The notes: generated by a model from the sequence alone, not told the origin. A DNA stretch of 64,000 bases from Roseiarcus sp963794155 (GCA_963794155.1 CAWCCX010000008.1:496001-560000), one strand, 5' to 3'. Shown: positions 1 through 10,083, numbered from the stretch's first letter. Numbers and translations are program-made.

Positions 1-231
1 GCCGCTGACCACGTAGATCACGCTCTCGACCGGCCCGTGATGATGCGCCCCGGTCTTCGCCTTCGGGTGGATGACGACGGTTCCGGCCCAGAGCTTCTCT
101 GCTCCGGCGCGGGCGCGGGTGATCGCCGCGGCGCGATTCATGCCCTCGGTCTGCGGCGTGTTGATGTCGAGCTCGTTGGCGTGGACCACTCGGACGCCGT
201 CGAGGCGCCAACGCGCTTGGCTGTCGTCCAT
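1..231 (-). CDS. Cupin-domain protein, 3' end outside window
   Basis: The first 77 codons are visible, from an ATG at 231 running off the window start. They encode a small cytosolic beta-barrel protein with the cupin metal-site pattern G-A-H-H-H-G-x-V-E-S near residue 65. The segment matches single-domain RmlC-like cupins often annotated as uncharacterised. The family binds a metal ion, but its substrate cannot be read from sequence. It is divergent from the DUF155 gene at 345. Confidence 0.75.
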   Translation of the reverse strand, partial: MDDSQARWRLDGVRVVHANELDINTPQTEGMNRAAAITRARAGAEKLWAGTVVIHPKAKTGAHHHGPVESVIYVVSG

Positions 232-344
232 AGCCGCTCTCCTCATTACGAGCCCAGTCTATCGGCAGCAAGGCCGGTCGGCCAGCCGCCCGGCAAGACG
301 CGGGGCGGCTGGCGATGGCGCATGCGGCGCCGTAAAAAGACGCC

Positions 345-1160
345 ATGACCGAGGTCTCGCCCGTGACGGCTCCGACGCGCCTGACTGCGCGGGCGCTGAT
401 CGTCGGCGAACGCATCGACACCGCCGGGCTCGAGCGGCCGGACATGATCTCGTCGCTGCCGCTCGCCTTCCGGGTCGGCGAAAGGGGCATGGTGGCGCTG
501 TTCCGATTCGGCGTCGCGGTCTTGGTTGGTCTGACGCCGCTCGAGGAAGAAGACACTCTCGTCAAGCTCGCCTCGCGGGTCACGGGCCTAAGGGCCCGCG
601 GCGACGACGAGACTGCAGTGCTCGAAATCGCGCCCGATAGCGACGAGCAGAAGTCCTCGGGCGGTCCGATCCAGATCAGGAACCTGTCGCCGGCGCGGTT
701 TCTGGTCATCGCCGACGCGCTTGCCAAGACCGTGGCGCTGGCGCGCGACGAGCGCGAGGTCAACAAGGTCTTCGACGTGATCGAGCCGTTCGCGGCCAAG
801 CTAGCCGCGAGCGGCCGGCCGCCGTTCCGCCGCCGCGCGATGCTCCGGCTCATCGGCCAGGCGCTGCTTGCACAGCATCGGGTCTCGGGCCGGGTCGCGG
901 TCGAGGAGAAGCCGGACGCGCTGTGGGACCACCCCGAGCTCGAGCGCCTCTACGCCCGCCTCAGTGACGAATACGAGCTCAACGAACGCGGAGACGTACT
1001 GAAGCGCAAGCTCGACGTCATCGGCGACACCGCGCAGGCGCTCACCGACATCATCGACGCCGACCGCGCGACGCGGCTCGAAGCGGCGATCGTGATCCTG
1101 ATCGTGCTCGAACTGATCGCGGCGATCGTCCAGATCGCGCTCGCGCTGCATGGGCGGTAG
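345..1160 (+). CDS. RMD1/DUF155 (YagE) family membrane-anchored protein
   Basis: A 271-residue protein with the DUF155 fold: N-terminal beta-rich part, then a long helical region holding W-D-x-P-E-L-E-x-L-Y around residues 193-203, and a C-terminal hydrophobic helix at about 248-268. Relatives in yeast (RMD1) and mitochondria (RMND1) are tail-anchored; the bacterial members have no defined biochemical role. The C-terminal membrane segment predicts an inner-membrane tail anchor. It stands alone, with about 100 bp before the cyclase gene. Confidence 0.85.
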   Translation: MTEVSPVTAPTRLTARALIVGERIDTAGLERPDMISSLPLAFRVGERGMVALFRFGVAVLVGLTPLEEEDTLVKLASRVTGLRARGDDETAVLEIAPDSDEQKSSGGPIQIRNLSPARFLVIADALAKTVALARDEREVNKVFDVIEPFAAKLAASGRPPFRRRAMLRLIGQALLAQHRVSGRVAVEEKPDALWDHPELERLYARLSDEYELNERGDVLKRKLDVIGDTAQALTDIIDADRATRLEAAIVILIVLELIAAIVQIALALHGR

Positions 1161-1261
1161 GGTGGGGCCGGGCGATGTTGCCTTTCGAAGGCGCTATTGC
1201 TCTATTTCAGACGGAATTGAACCCGGCGACGCATCGCCGATCATAGGGTCAAGGACGACCG

Positions 1262-3136
1262 TTGAGCGAATCGCGCAAACTCGCGGCGATATTCGCCGCC
1301 GACGTGGTGGGCTTCAGCCGGCTCGCCGGCGCCGACGAAGACCGCATTCTAGCGCGGCTGCGGGCGTTGCGCAGCGACCTCATCGACCCGACGATCGAGG
1401 TGCATCGGGGCCGCGTGGTCAAACGCACCGGCGACGGGGTTCTGGCGGAGTTCCGCAGCGTGGTCGACGCCGTGCGTTGCGCCATCGAAGTGCAGAACTC
1501 GATGGTCGAGCGTAACGCCGGCGTGCCGGAGGATCGGCGCATCGTCTTTCGCATCGGGATTCACATTGGCGACGTCGTCGAGGAAAGCGACGGCGATCTC
1601 ATGGGCGATGGCGTCAACATCGCCGCGCGCCTCGAAGGAGTGGCCAGGCCGGGAGCGATCTGTCTTTCCGAGGACGCCTATCGACAAGTCAGGTCGCGGC
1701 TCGATCTCAAGGTGAGCGATCTCGGCCTGACGCCGCTCAAAAACATTGTCGAGCCGGTGCACATCTATTCGCTGGAGGTCGGCGCGCCAGCCGAACCCAG
1801 GCCCGCCTCCCCGCCGCCCGCGGAGGCGGCGAAGCCGGCTGCAATGGGACCGCGCTGGGGCGTCGCGCCGCTCGCCGCGGGGGTCGGCGCCCTTCTCTTC
1901 CTCGGCGCAGCCGGCGCTTGGTTCGTGCTCGGCAGGCGTGCTCCGATTTCAACGGAACCGACACACCTTTCGGTTGTCGTGCTGCCTTTCGCAAATCTCT
2001 CCGGCGATCCCTCGCAGGATTATTTCGCCGACGGCGTCACCGAGAACCTCACCAATGGTCTGTCGCGCATCCGCGACAGTTTCGTCGTCGCGCGCAACAC
2101 CGCCTTCACCTACAAGGGCGAGAGTGTCGACGCCAGGCAGATCGGCAAGGATCTTGGCGTTCGCTACGCGCTCGAAGGGTCGGTGCAGCGCGACCAGGGG
2201 CGCGCACGAATCAACGCGCAGCTGCTCGACGTCCAATCCAACGCCAGTGTGTGGGCCGACCATTTTGAGGAAAGCCTCGGCGACCTGCCAAAGCTCCAGG
2301 ATCAGATTGTCGCGCGAATTGCGAGCGGCTTGCATTACGAGCTGGCGATCGCGCAAGCGGAAAAGGCAGCGGCCGCGCGGAATCCGGACGCGATGGATCT
2401 GGCGCTGCGAGGTTGGGCGGAATTGGAGCAAACAACAACGACCCGGGCCCATCGCGAAGCCGCCAAACCGTTGTTCGAGCAGGCCCTTGGAATTGACCCG
2501 AATGACAGCGAGGCGCTCGCAGGCGCGGCCGCCGCATCGATGTCCGAATATTTCGCAGCGCGGAATTCGGACCCCGACGCCGATTCGAAAACCTTAGGTC
2601 AAGTGGACAGAGCGATAGCGTTGGATCCCGGGGATATTCACGCCTATAGAACAAAGGGCCAGTTGCTTTTGATTTCAGGGCGTCCTCGCGAAGCGCTTCG
2701 GGCGATCGACGCGGGGCTCGCCGTTGATCCCGACTCATCGCCGCTGCTTTCGACGCGGAGCGCCGCGCATACGAGTTTGCGTCGCTTTGAGGAGGCCAAG
2801 TCCGATATTCGACAAGCGATGCTGCTCAGTCCGCGCGATCCCTCAATGCCGATGTGGAACAATCTGTTCGCGGACCCAGAGCTCGGCCTTGGGCGCTACG
2901 ACGCTGCGATCGAAGCCTGCAAGAAGGCGATCGACGGCGGCTATCGTGCTGTTCCCGCGTACCTCAATCTGGCCGCTGCGCAAGCGCTCAAGGCCGACGA
3001 CAGCGACGCGAAGACCGCTTTCGACGAAGCGCGCCGTCTCAATCCGAGGCTTTCAATCAGATGGCTGACCGAACATCGGCCCGTGCTCGAGCCTGCGTTC
3101 GACGGCCTGCGCAAGGCTGGATTGCCGGAGGAATGA
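1262..3136 (+). CDS. Class III adenylate/guanylate cyclase with TolB-like and TPR regions
   Basis: A 624-residue signalling protein. Residues 5-170 form a class III nucleotide cyclase domain; the two metal-binding Asp positions are visible as F-A-A-D-V-V-G-F (D14) and R-T-G-D-G-V (D58). A transmembrane helix follows at about 195-222, then a TolB/FlgO-like domain (V-V-L-P-F-A-N-L-S-G-D, about 240-355) and TPR-like helices to about 600. This architecture is common in rhizobial multi-cyclase families; it probably makes cAMP from the cytoplasmic side while the C-terminal part lies across the membrane. The start is TTG with AAGGA upstream. It overlaps the sirtuin gene by ATGA. Confidence 0.9.
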   Translation: MSESRKLAAIFAADVVGFSRLAGADEDRILARLRALRSDLIDPTIEVHRGRVVKRTGDGVLAEFRSVVDAVRCAIEVQNSMVERNAGVPEDRRIVFRIGIHIGDVVEESDGDLMGDGVNIAARLEGVARPGAICLSEDAYRQVRSRLDLKVSDLGLTPLKNIVEPVHIYSLEVGAPAEPRPASPPPAEAAKPAAMGPRWGVAPLAAGVGALLFLGAAGAWFVLGRRAPISTEPTHLSVVVLPFANLSGDPSQDYFADGVTENLTNGLSRIRDSFVVARNTAFTYKGESVDARQIGKDLGVRYALEGSVQRDQGRARINAQLLDVQSNASVWADHFEESLGDLPKLQDQIVARIASGLHYELAIAQAEKAAAARNPDAMDLALRGWAELEQTTTTRAHREAAKPLFEQALGIDPNDSEALAGAAAASMSEYFAARNSDPDADSKTLGQVDRAIALDPGDIHAYRTKGQLLLISGRPREALRAIDAGLAVDPDSSPLLSTRSAAHTSLRRFEEAKSDIRQAMLLSPRDPSMPMWNNLFADPELGLGRYDAAIEACKKAIDGGYRAVPAYLNLAAAQALKADDSDAKTAFDEARRLNPRLSIRWLTEHRPVLEPAFDGLRKAGLPEE

Positions 3137-3852
3137 TCCGGAGCAAGAGCATCTTCGTCCTCACCGGCGCTGGAATTTCGGCCGAGAGCGGGCTCGGCAC
3201 GTTTCGCGATCCGGACGGGCAGGGGATCTGGGCCCGGTTCGACCCGATGAAGCTCGCGACGCCCGAAGCCTTCGCCCGCGATCCCGATGCGGTGCTCGCC
3301 TTCTACGATCTGCGCCGCCGCAACCTTTTGAGCGCCGAGCCTAACGCCGCCCATGGGGCGCTGGCGCGGCTCGAACAAGCGCTGACGGCGCGGGGCGGCC
3401 ATCTCACCCTGGTGACGCAGAACATCGACGATCTGCACGAACGCGCCGGGTCGCGCCGGGTCATCCACATGCATGGCGAGCTGTTGAAGGCGCGCTGCCC
3501 GAACTGCGGTTCCGTGCGCTTGTGGCCGGAGGACCTCACCTCTGCGGACGTCTGTTCCGATTGCGGGGGCGCGGGCGGGATGCGCCCGCATGTGGTGTGG
3601 TTCGGCGAAATGCCGCTCGAGATGGATTTGATCGATCGGGCGCTGCGCAAGGCCGATTTCTTCGTCGCCGTCGGCACCTCGGGCGCGGTCTATCCGGCGG
3701 CCGGCTTCGCCGCCGAGGCGCGCGCCTACGGTATCCGCACATGCGAGATCAACCTTGAGGCGGCCGACAATGCGGGCCTATTCGATGAACAACGCTATGG
3801 GCCGGCCAGCCAGACGGTACCCGCGTGGGTCGCAGAGCTCGTCGGGCCGTGA
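3133..3852 (+). CDS. cobB: NAD-dependent protein deacylase (sirtuin, CobB type)
   Basis: A 239-residue sirtuin that removes acyl groups from lysines using NAD+. Visible: NAD motif G-A-G-I-S-A-E-S-G (12-20), T-Q-N-I-D-D-L-H (95-102), catalytic His114 in H-M-H-G-E, and four zinc cysteines (C122, C125, C141, C144). Tyr58 and Arg61 in F-Y-D-L-R match the pair that makes SIRT5 and E. coli CobB prefer succinyl/malonyl-lysine, so desuccinylase activity is likely in addition to deacetylation. The ATG overlaps the cyclase stop codon, implying translational coupling. Confidence 0.93.
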   Translation: MIRSKSIFVLTGAGISAESGLGTFRDPDGQGIWARFDPMKLATPEAFARDPDAVLAFYDLRRRNLLSAEPNAAHGALARLEQALTARGGHLTLVTQNIDDLHERAGSRRVIHMHGELLKARCPNCGSVRLWPEDLTSADVCSDCGGAGGMRPHVVWFGEMPLEMDLIDRALRKADFFVAVGTSGAVYPAAGFAAEARAYGIRTCEINLEAADNAGLFDEQRYGPASQTVPAWVAELVGP

Positions 3853-3863
3853 CCCGAGGCGCG

Positions 3864-4994
3864 TTAGGCGGCGCGCAGCGGCTGCGCGGCCAGGGCGATC
3901 CGGGTCGCATCGATGCCGATCTGCCGCAATTGTCCTACGGCCGAGGGAATGGCGCCGCAGAAGAAAAGGCCTGCCTCCGAGGTCGCCCGGCCGCTGACGA
4001 GCGGCGCTCCGCTCGCGCTTAAGACGCCGTTGGCGCCGGGCAGCAGCGAGCGTAGGTCGGGGCGGAAGCCGGTCGCAAGAATGATGGCGTCAAAGCGCTC
4101 GATGGGCGACTGCCTGAAGGCGACGCTCTCGCGGGCAAAGCTCGCGACGTCGCCGCGAAGCTTGATCCGTCCGTCGCGTATCGCATCAAGCGTGCCGACG
4201 TCGATGAGCGGCACGCGCCCATCCTCTTCGATGGACTGGAGCGGCCCCTTGGGGGAGCGCTTCAAGCCGAGCTTTTCGATCGAGCCGATCGCGAACCGGA
4301 GTAGGGGCGCGTTGATCGTGTCGGCCACGCGCGCCGGGAGCCATTGCTCTGCGATGGGAAAGACAAGGATCGGCAGTCCGAACAGCTCGCGCGGGATGAC
4401 ATTGACTGGGCTCCGGACTGAGAGGGTCACGTCGATTCCGGCCTCGGCGAGATCGAGCGCGATCTCCGCGCCGGAATTGCCGTAGCCGACGATGAGGACG
4501 CGCTTGCGAGCGAAGGGCGCTGGATTGCGATAGGCGCTCGAATGCAGGATCTGACCGCCGAACGTCTCCATTCCTTGCCATGTCGGCGAATAGGGATAGT
4601 CGGCCCATCCGGTCGCGACGACGGCGACGGGAGCGCGCCAGGAATCCTGGCCCGCCTCGGCGCGCCAGACGCTCCCGTCGTGGCGAATCACGCTGACCGC
4701 GGCGTTGAAGACCGGTTTCAACGCGAACTTCTCGGCGTAGGCCTCGAGATACTCGACCACCTGAGCGCGCGAGGGATAGCGGCCATACACCTTCGGCATC
4801 GAAAGGCCGGGTAGGCTGGAGCGGGCGCGATCTGTGTGCAAGTGTAAGCGGTCGTAGTGGCGCCGCCAAACGGCGCCGATCGCGTTGGATTTTTCGAGAA
4901 TGACCGCGTCTCGGCCGCGCGCCTTGAGGCAAGCGGCCGCGGCGAGGCCAGCCGGTCCGGCGCCGACGACAATTGCGTCGCAGGAAACGGCCAC
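3864..4994 (-). CDS. Flavin-containing monooxygenase-like NAD(P)/FAD oxidoreductase
   Basis: A 376-residue two-dinucleotide-fold flavoprotein. The FAD-binding V-G-A-G-P-A-G-L is close to the N terminus, the NADPH-binding V-G-Y-G-N-S-G-A-E lies mid-protein, and A-T-G-F-R-P-D marks the C-terminal FAD site. Size and motifs resemble YUCCA/FMO-like single-component monooxygenases, which oxygenate N-, S- or keto-containing substrates; the substrate is unknown. I chose the GTG at 4994 because GGAGG lies six bases before it; an in-frame TTG at 5030 has no such signal. Confidence 0.85.
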   Translation of the reverse strand: MAVSCDAIVVGAGPAGLAAAACLKARGRDAVILEKSNAIGAVWRRHYDRLHLHTDRARSSLPGLSMPKVYGRYPSRAQVVEYLEAYAEKFALKPVFNAAVSVIRHDGSVWRAEAGQDSWRAPVAVVATGWADYPYSPTWQGMETFGGQILHSSAYRNPAPFARKRVLIVGYGNSGAEIALDLAEAGIDVTLSVRSPVNVIPRELFGLPILVFPIAEQWLPARVADTINAPLLRFAIGSIEKLGLKRSPKGPLQSIEEDGRVPLIDVGTLDAIRDGRIKLRGDVASFARESVAFRQSPIERFDAIILATGFRPDLRSLLPGANGVLSASGAPLVSGRATSEAGLFFCGAIPSAVGQLRQIGIDATRIALAAQPLRAA

Positions 4995-5220
4995 GGCGCT
5001 CCTCCGGGAAACGTTCAGCCGTCGAACCAACGCGATATCTGGAGCGGGTCTTTCACTGTCGCCAGTATGGATCGAGTTTTCACCGCCAACCCTCCCGAGC
5101 GTCGCGGCTGGAGCCGGCGCGGCCGTCGCGTGGAGGCGACGGCTCAGTCCGTGTGGTAAGGAGAATCTGCAGCGAACCGAAAGTCAAGAAAAGGCCGCGG
5201 CGAGCCGGATGGCCAGGTCT
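4995..5220. other. Gene-poor upstream region of the flavoprotein gene
   Basis: No convincing coding sequence on either strand. It holds the leader of the monooxygenase gene and opens an 830-bp stretch without an intact gene, which continues to the ABC transporter stop at 5827. Confidence 0.5.
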
Positions 5221-5340
5221 TCACGCCCGCCGTGCAAAGCGCCGGTTCGCGATCGTCAGAACCTGAATCATTACGAACCCGGCGCCCAACAGGACTCAGG
5301 TCGCAGGCTCCGGGACCGCGACGTTGTCAGGCGAGTTGAT
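5221..5340 (-). pseudogene. Remnant of a PEP-CTERM sorting-signal protein (3' end only)
   Basis: Read on the minus strand this encodes V-P-E-P-A-T, then TGA, then a hydrophobic stretch (V-L-L-G-A-G-F...), then an Arg-rich end R-R-F-A-R-R-A and a stop at 5221-5223. That is the layout of a PEP-CTERM tail (PEP box, membrane helix, basic cluster), with the usual Trp after P-E-P-A-T replaced by an in-frame TGA (TGG to TGA). Another TGA lies about 20 codons before the PEP box and no body of the protein can be followed upstream. I read it as a decayed tail of a surface-sorted protein. Confidence 0.6.
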
Positions 5341-5543
5341 CATCCCCAGGGCTTGGTAGCGAGATCACCTGTCGTTCCAAGCGCCGCGGCTCGTGGCCGC
5401 AAGAGCGGCTTGCGCTTGGCTGGGATCGGTTCCGGCGCAAGGGGCGGCCGGAACTCATGCCGCGACAATCGGATTGAGATTCTTCGCCGCATGCGTCCTC
5501 GGCATGGGTTGGAGGGCTGTATGGCGGCGCGCTGGCTCCTTCT

Positions 5544-5713
5544 AACAGGAGAAAACAGGGATGAATGGGCCGGGCGGGGCCGCCTCGGGCGCGAAAGGAC
5601 CTTTGTTTCCAATCATTTCCTCCCAGAACCCGGCGCGCGGTCGCGGCGAACAGAACAGGAAGACAACAGGGCGATAATCGCGCTTATCAGGGCGCTAACA
5701 GGAGCGGAACAGG
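5544..5713. repeat. Cluster of six AACAGG hexamers in 10/11-bp phased pairs
   Basis: Exact AACAGG copies start at 5544, 5554, 5654, 5665, 5697 and 5708. The spacings 10, 11 and 11 bp within pairs, and 32 bp between the last two pairs, place them on one helix face. CTAACAGGAG occurs twice, at 5542 and 5695. All point the same way, and no gene is visible here. The function is unknown; it could be a protein-binding array or part of a dispersed intergenic repeat. Confidence 0.6.
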
Positions 5714-5826
5714 GGGCGCGGACGGTGACGAAAATCTCCCATGCGGCGCCTGGGTTATGCGAGCCACGGATGGGTCTCATGGCGGGGCCAAGCACAATTG
5801 TCGGTTCCGCGCCAGAGCCGAAGGCG

Positions 5827-6587
<761 letters not shown>

Positions 6588-6588
<1 letters not shown>

Positions 6589-7745
6589 CACCCCGCGCCT
6601 CCCCGCGCGCGGCCCATGATGAGGTCGCGCGACTGGTCGATCAGGACGGCGATGATCACCACCGTTCCGACGACGATGAACTGCCAGAAAGCGTCGACGT
6701 TGAGCATCACGAGCCCGGTCGTCAGGACCGCGATGATAAGGGCGCCGATCATCGTGCCGATCACCGTTCCCGCCCCGCCGAACATGCTGACCCCGCCGAT
6801 GATGACGGCGGCGATCGAGCTCAGGAGCAGCGGATCGCCGATCACCGCCGAGCCCGCGGTGAAACGCAGCGTCGATAAGAAACCCGCGACGCCGGAGGTC
6901 GCGGCCGACAGCATGTAGAGCTGAATGATGTGGCGATCGACGGGAATGCCGCTCCGCACCGCCGCGTCCATCGAGCCGCCGATGGCGTAGGTGTGGCGCC
7001 CGAATTGGGTCTTGTGGAGCAGGAAGATCGCCCAGGCGACGACGAACGCGGTCACGACGACCGGGTAGGGGAGGATGATGTCCATCCGGCGCAGAAGCTC
7101 GCCGCTGACCTCGGGCCGGTGCAGGAAATAGAGCCCGCCGCCTTCGCCGGAGATGTAGTAGATGAGCGCGTCATTGCCATAGGCGCGTATGCCGGCTGGT
7201 AAGCCGATGACGGTGGTGTTCTCGCTCATGAGATAGGCGACGCCGCGGACGATGAACGAAGTCCCGAGCGTGACGATGAACGCCGGCACCTTCAGTTTGG
7301 CGATGATGACGCCATTGACGAGGCCGACCGCGGCCGCCCCGCCGACGCCGGCGACGAGACCGATCAGCACCGAGGGGAAGAGCGGCAGGCCGCCATTGAA
7401 GGCCGCGCGCAGCGCCAGCGCCGAGAGCACCGAGGCGAGGCTCATCACCCAGCCGACCGAGAGATCGATGCCCGCGCCGATGATAACGAAAGTCTGGCCG
7501 AGGCCGAGCAGGAGCACCGGAATAATGGCGACGAGAATGTTCTGGGAGTTGCGCACGGTGAAGAAATTGACCGACCCGCCGGTGCTCAGCGGCACTGCGA
7601 CAACGAAGATCAGGATAAGGAGCCCGAGAAAGAGCCAGGCCCAGATGCGGCTGAGGAAGAGGAGCGCCCGCTGCCCCGGCGTGCGGATTGCCGACGGCGC
7701 GGCGGACGCGCGGGCATGGGCGACCCTCGAGGCGCGCTCGGTCAC
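6588..7745 (-). CDS. Sugar ABC transporter permease (RbsC/FrcC family)
   Basis: A 385-residue CUT2-family permease with about ten hydrophobic segments after a basic, Ala-rich N terminus of about 30 residues. Conserved signatures G-A-G-I-D-L-S-V-G-W and the glycine-rich G-G-V-S-M-F-G-G-A-G-T near residue 315 are visible. It forms the membrane channel for the sugar delivered by the periplasmic protein at 7870-8850. The start is GTG. A 124-bp gap containing a structured repeat separates it from the binding-protein gene, which may lower permease expression relative to the binding protein. Confidence 0.93.
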
Positions 7746-7748
7746 CTT

Positions 7749-7840
7749 GCCCTCATCCGCCGGCCCTCATCCGGCGCCATAGCCCGTCACGAGACGGGCG
7801 TCTTTCGACGCCCTATGGGGGAGAGGGTTGGGGTGAGGGT
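7749..7840. repeat. Intergenic repeat with cloverleaf folding potential
   Basis: Three nested inverted repeats form a possible three-way junction: outer CCATAG (7777-7782) with CTATGG (7813-7818); arm one CCCGTC (7783-7788) with GACGGG (7793-7798); arm two CGTC (7799-7802) with GACG (7807-7810). The flank GGAGAGGGTTGGGGTGAGG recurs, inverted and imperfect, at 38062. It sits between the binding protein and the permease and may act as an mRNA processing or attenuation structure. Confidence 0.65.
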
Positions 7841-7869
7841 TAGCGGGCTCCATAAAGAGGCAAGCAGCG

Positions 7870-8850
7870 CTACTTGCCCGGCACCTGATAGATGAAGCGG
7901 GCGACCGCAGGATCCTTCACGTTCTGCTTGTCGATGATAGCGAAGCCGGTTTCGACCCGGCGCGGCAGGCTGGTGACGCCCGCGGCGTCGGCCGCCGCGA
8001 ACATCACCGCCATGTAGCCCATGTCGAACGGCTTCTGCGCCAGCACCAGGTTGACGACGCCCTTGTCCATCAGTTCGATCGCCTGCTTGGTCGCATCATA
8101 GGCGACCACTTGGACGTGGCCGCCGAGACCGGCGTTGACGACGGCCGTGCCAGCGCCCCCGGCGCTGAATACGTTTGTGCCGAACACGCCGGCAAGATTG
8201 GGTTCGCGCGCCAGAACCGCCGCCGTCTGCTGCACCGCCTTGTTTTCGTCGTCCAGATTGAAGTCGGGTCCGAGAACCTTGATGTCGGGGAATTCCTTCG
8301 CCATCACCTCCTTGAAGCCCTGCGCCCGGCCTTCCACCGAGCTGACATTCGGGTTGGTCGAGTTGATGTAGACCGTTCCCTTGCCGCCGATCGCCTTGGC
8401 GAGCCCGCGCGCCGCGATCCGACCGCCCTCAACGTTGTCCGAGCCGATGTAGCTGATCGGAAACTTGACCGGCCCTTTGACGTAATCGCCGTCGCCGAGA
8501 TACGTGTCGACAGTGATGACCTTGATGCCGTGATCGACCGCGGCTTGGAGGGGGCCGACCAGTTGATCCTTGTCGGTCGGGGCGGTGATGAGATAGTTGA
8601 GGTCGCCTCGCGCGACCATCGCATCCAAGAGCGGCGTTTGCGCCTCCACGCCCCATGTGGGCGGAATTTGCGTGACGACGTCGATCCCGAGATCCTTCGC
8701 CGCCTTCTCGACGCCAAGCTGCATGACCTGGTAGAAGGGATCGACGACCCCCGGTAAAAACCCGATCTTGAGCTTCTCGGCGGCGGCGCCGTGCGCCGTC
8801 AAGGCCAGGGCGAGCCCGGCTGCCATGGCCACGCTTCCAAGTTTGCGCAT
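7870..8850 (-). CDS. Periplasmic sugar-binding protein of ABC importer
   Basis: A 326-residue solute-binding protein of the Peripla_BP_4 (ribose/fructose-binding) type. It has a Sec signal peptide of about 24 residues ending A-A-A-E. The mature protein shows two alternating alpha/beta lobes, with D-P-F-Y-Q and D-A-T-K-Q segments typical of ligand-contact loops. As first gene of the operon it captures the sugar for the permease and ATPase that follow. A purine-rich GGAGG ribosome site lies just before the ATG. Confidence 0.92.
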   Translation of the reverse strand: MRKLGSVAMAAGLALALTAHGAAAEKLKIGFLPGVVDPFYQVMQLGVEKAAKDLGIDVVTQIPPTWGVEAQTPLLDAMVARGDLNYLITAPTDKDQLVGPLQAAVDHGIKVITVDTYLGDGDYVKGPVKFPISYIGSDNVEGGRIAARGLAKAIGGKGTVYINSTNPNVSSVEGRAQGFKEVMAKEFPDIKVLGPDFNLDDENKAVQQTAAVLAREPNLAGVFGTNVFSAGGAGTAVVNAGLGGHVQVVAYDATKQAIELMDKGVVNLVLAQKPFDMGYMAVMFAAADAAGVTSLPRRVETGFAIIDKQNVKDPAVARFIYQVPGK

Positions 8851-9094
8851 ATCCGTTTCCTCCCTCGAACGATTGTCGTCTCGGCCGGCCGACCACGCCG
8901 GTCCATGAATCGATTGAGCGCGGCAAGGCGCGGCGCCGTTTGTTTCGCCCGCGCGTCATTCCTGAGGACGCCCCCCCGCAGATCGCCGTCGCGGTTCGGC
9001 CACTCTATCGAGGCCCTGCGGGCGGGCAAAGTCAAGGGCGCGAGGCGAGCAAGCCGGAACGCGCCCTTGACGCACCGCAACAACGGAGGGGAAG
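8851..9094. promoter_or_regulatory. Divergent intergenic region between sugar operon and transglutaminase gene
   Basis: A 244-bp region that must carry the promoters of both divergent operons. I see GGAGG ribosome sites adjacent to both start codons but no clear sigma-70 hexamers or operator; the short palindrome AATCGATT lies near 8907. Confidence 0.4.
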
Positions 9095-10057
9095 ATGGCG
9101 ATACGGGGCCCGAGCGGCACGATCGAGAGCATCGAATTGCAGTCCGGCAGGGCCATTTTGAACGTCCGCCATCTGACCGCCTACCGCTATTCGCGGCCGG
9201 TCGAGTTTGGCGACCACCGCATGATGATGCGCCCGCGCGACGGGCACGATCAGCGGCTGCTGTCGTCAGAACTGGAGATCGACCCGGAGCCGAGGCGACT
9301 GCGCTGGCTCTACGACACGTTCGACAATTGCGTCGCCATCGCGTCGTTCTCGGGCGCCTGGACCTCGCTGACAGTAGAGAACCGGTTCACGGTCGAGCGG
9401 ATTGTCGACGATCAACCCGGCGGCGAAATCGACCCGCGGGCGCAGTTCTTTCCCTTTTCCTACGCTCCGGACGAATTGCCGGACGTCGCCCGGGCGATCG
9501 AACGCCTCTATAGCGACCCCGCGGGCGATCTCGATCGCTGGGTCCGCCAGTTCGTGGCCGGGGGCGCGACGACGCTGACCAGCCATTTGTTGATGACGAT
9601 GACCTATGCGATCAAGGAAGGGTTCTCCTACGAACGGCGCGAGGCGCCGGGCGTGCAGTCGCCGCGCCATACGCTCGAGCGGCGTCGCGGTTCTTGCCGC
9701 GACTTCGCGGTGCTGATGATGGAGGCGGCGCGGGTGCTCGGCGTCGCCGCGCGTTTCGTCTCCGGCTATGTGTACGTCCCGAGCGGGGACGGCGAGCCGG
9801 TCCGTCTGGGCGGCGGGGCGACCCACGCATGGTGCCAGATTTATCTGCCCGGCGCCGGCTGGATCGAATTCGACCCGACCAACGGGCTTGTCGGCGGGAA
9901 GGACCTTATCCGGGTCGCGGTGGCCCGCGATCCCGCCCAGGCCGCGCCGCTGACCGGCGCATATTTCGGCGATTCCGGCGACGAACTGGGCATGGAGGTT
10001 TCCGTCGAGGTGACGCAACCGAAACACGCCGAGCGCGTCTCCCTCGCCGGGGCGTAA
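9095..10057 (+). CDS. Transglutaminase-like cysteine protease family protein
   Basis: A 320-residue protein with an N-terminal bacterial transglutaminase-like beta domain (about 15-100) and a transglutaminase core. The triad is visible as G-S-C-R-D-F (Cys), T-H-A-W-C (His) and F-D-P-T-N (Asp). No signal peptide is evident. Such proteins occur as adjacent pairs in alphaproteobacteria and are predicted proteases or amidases; no member here has a known substrate. The ATG is preceded by GGAGGGGAAG. The next gene encodes a shorter paralog, so the two probably form an operon. Confidence 0.88.
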   Translation: MAIRGPSGTIESIELQSGRAILNVRHLTAYRYSRPVEFGDHRMMMRPRDGHDQRLLSSELEIDPEPRRLRWLYDTFDNCVAIASFSGAWTSLTVENRFTVERIVDDQPGGEIDPRAQFFPFSYAPDELPDVARAIERLYSDPAGDLDRWVRQFVAGGATTLTSHLLMTMTYAIKEGFSYERREAPGVQSPRHTLERRRGSCRDFAVLMMEAARVLGVAARFVSGYVYVPSGDGEPVRLGGGATHAWCQIYLPGAGWIEFDPTNGLVGGKDLIRVAVARDPAQAAPLTGAYFGDSGDELGMEVSVEVTQPKHAERVSLAGA

Positions 10058-10083
10058 GTCGGCGGATCCAAGGGATATCGATC

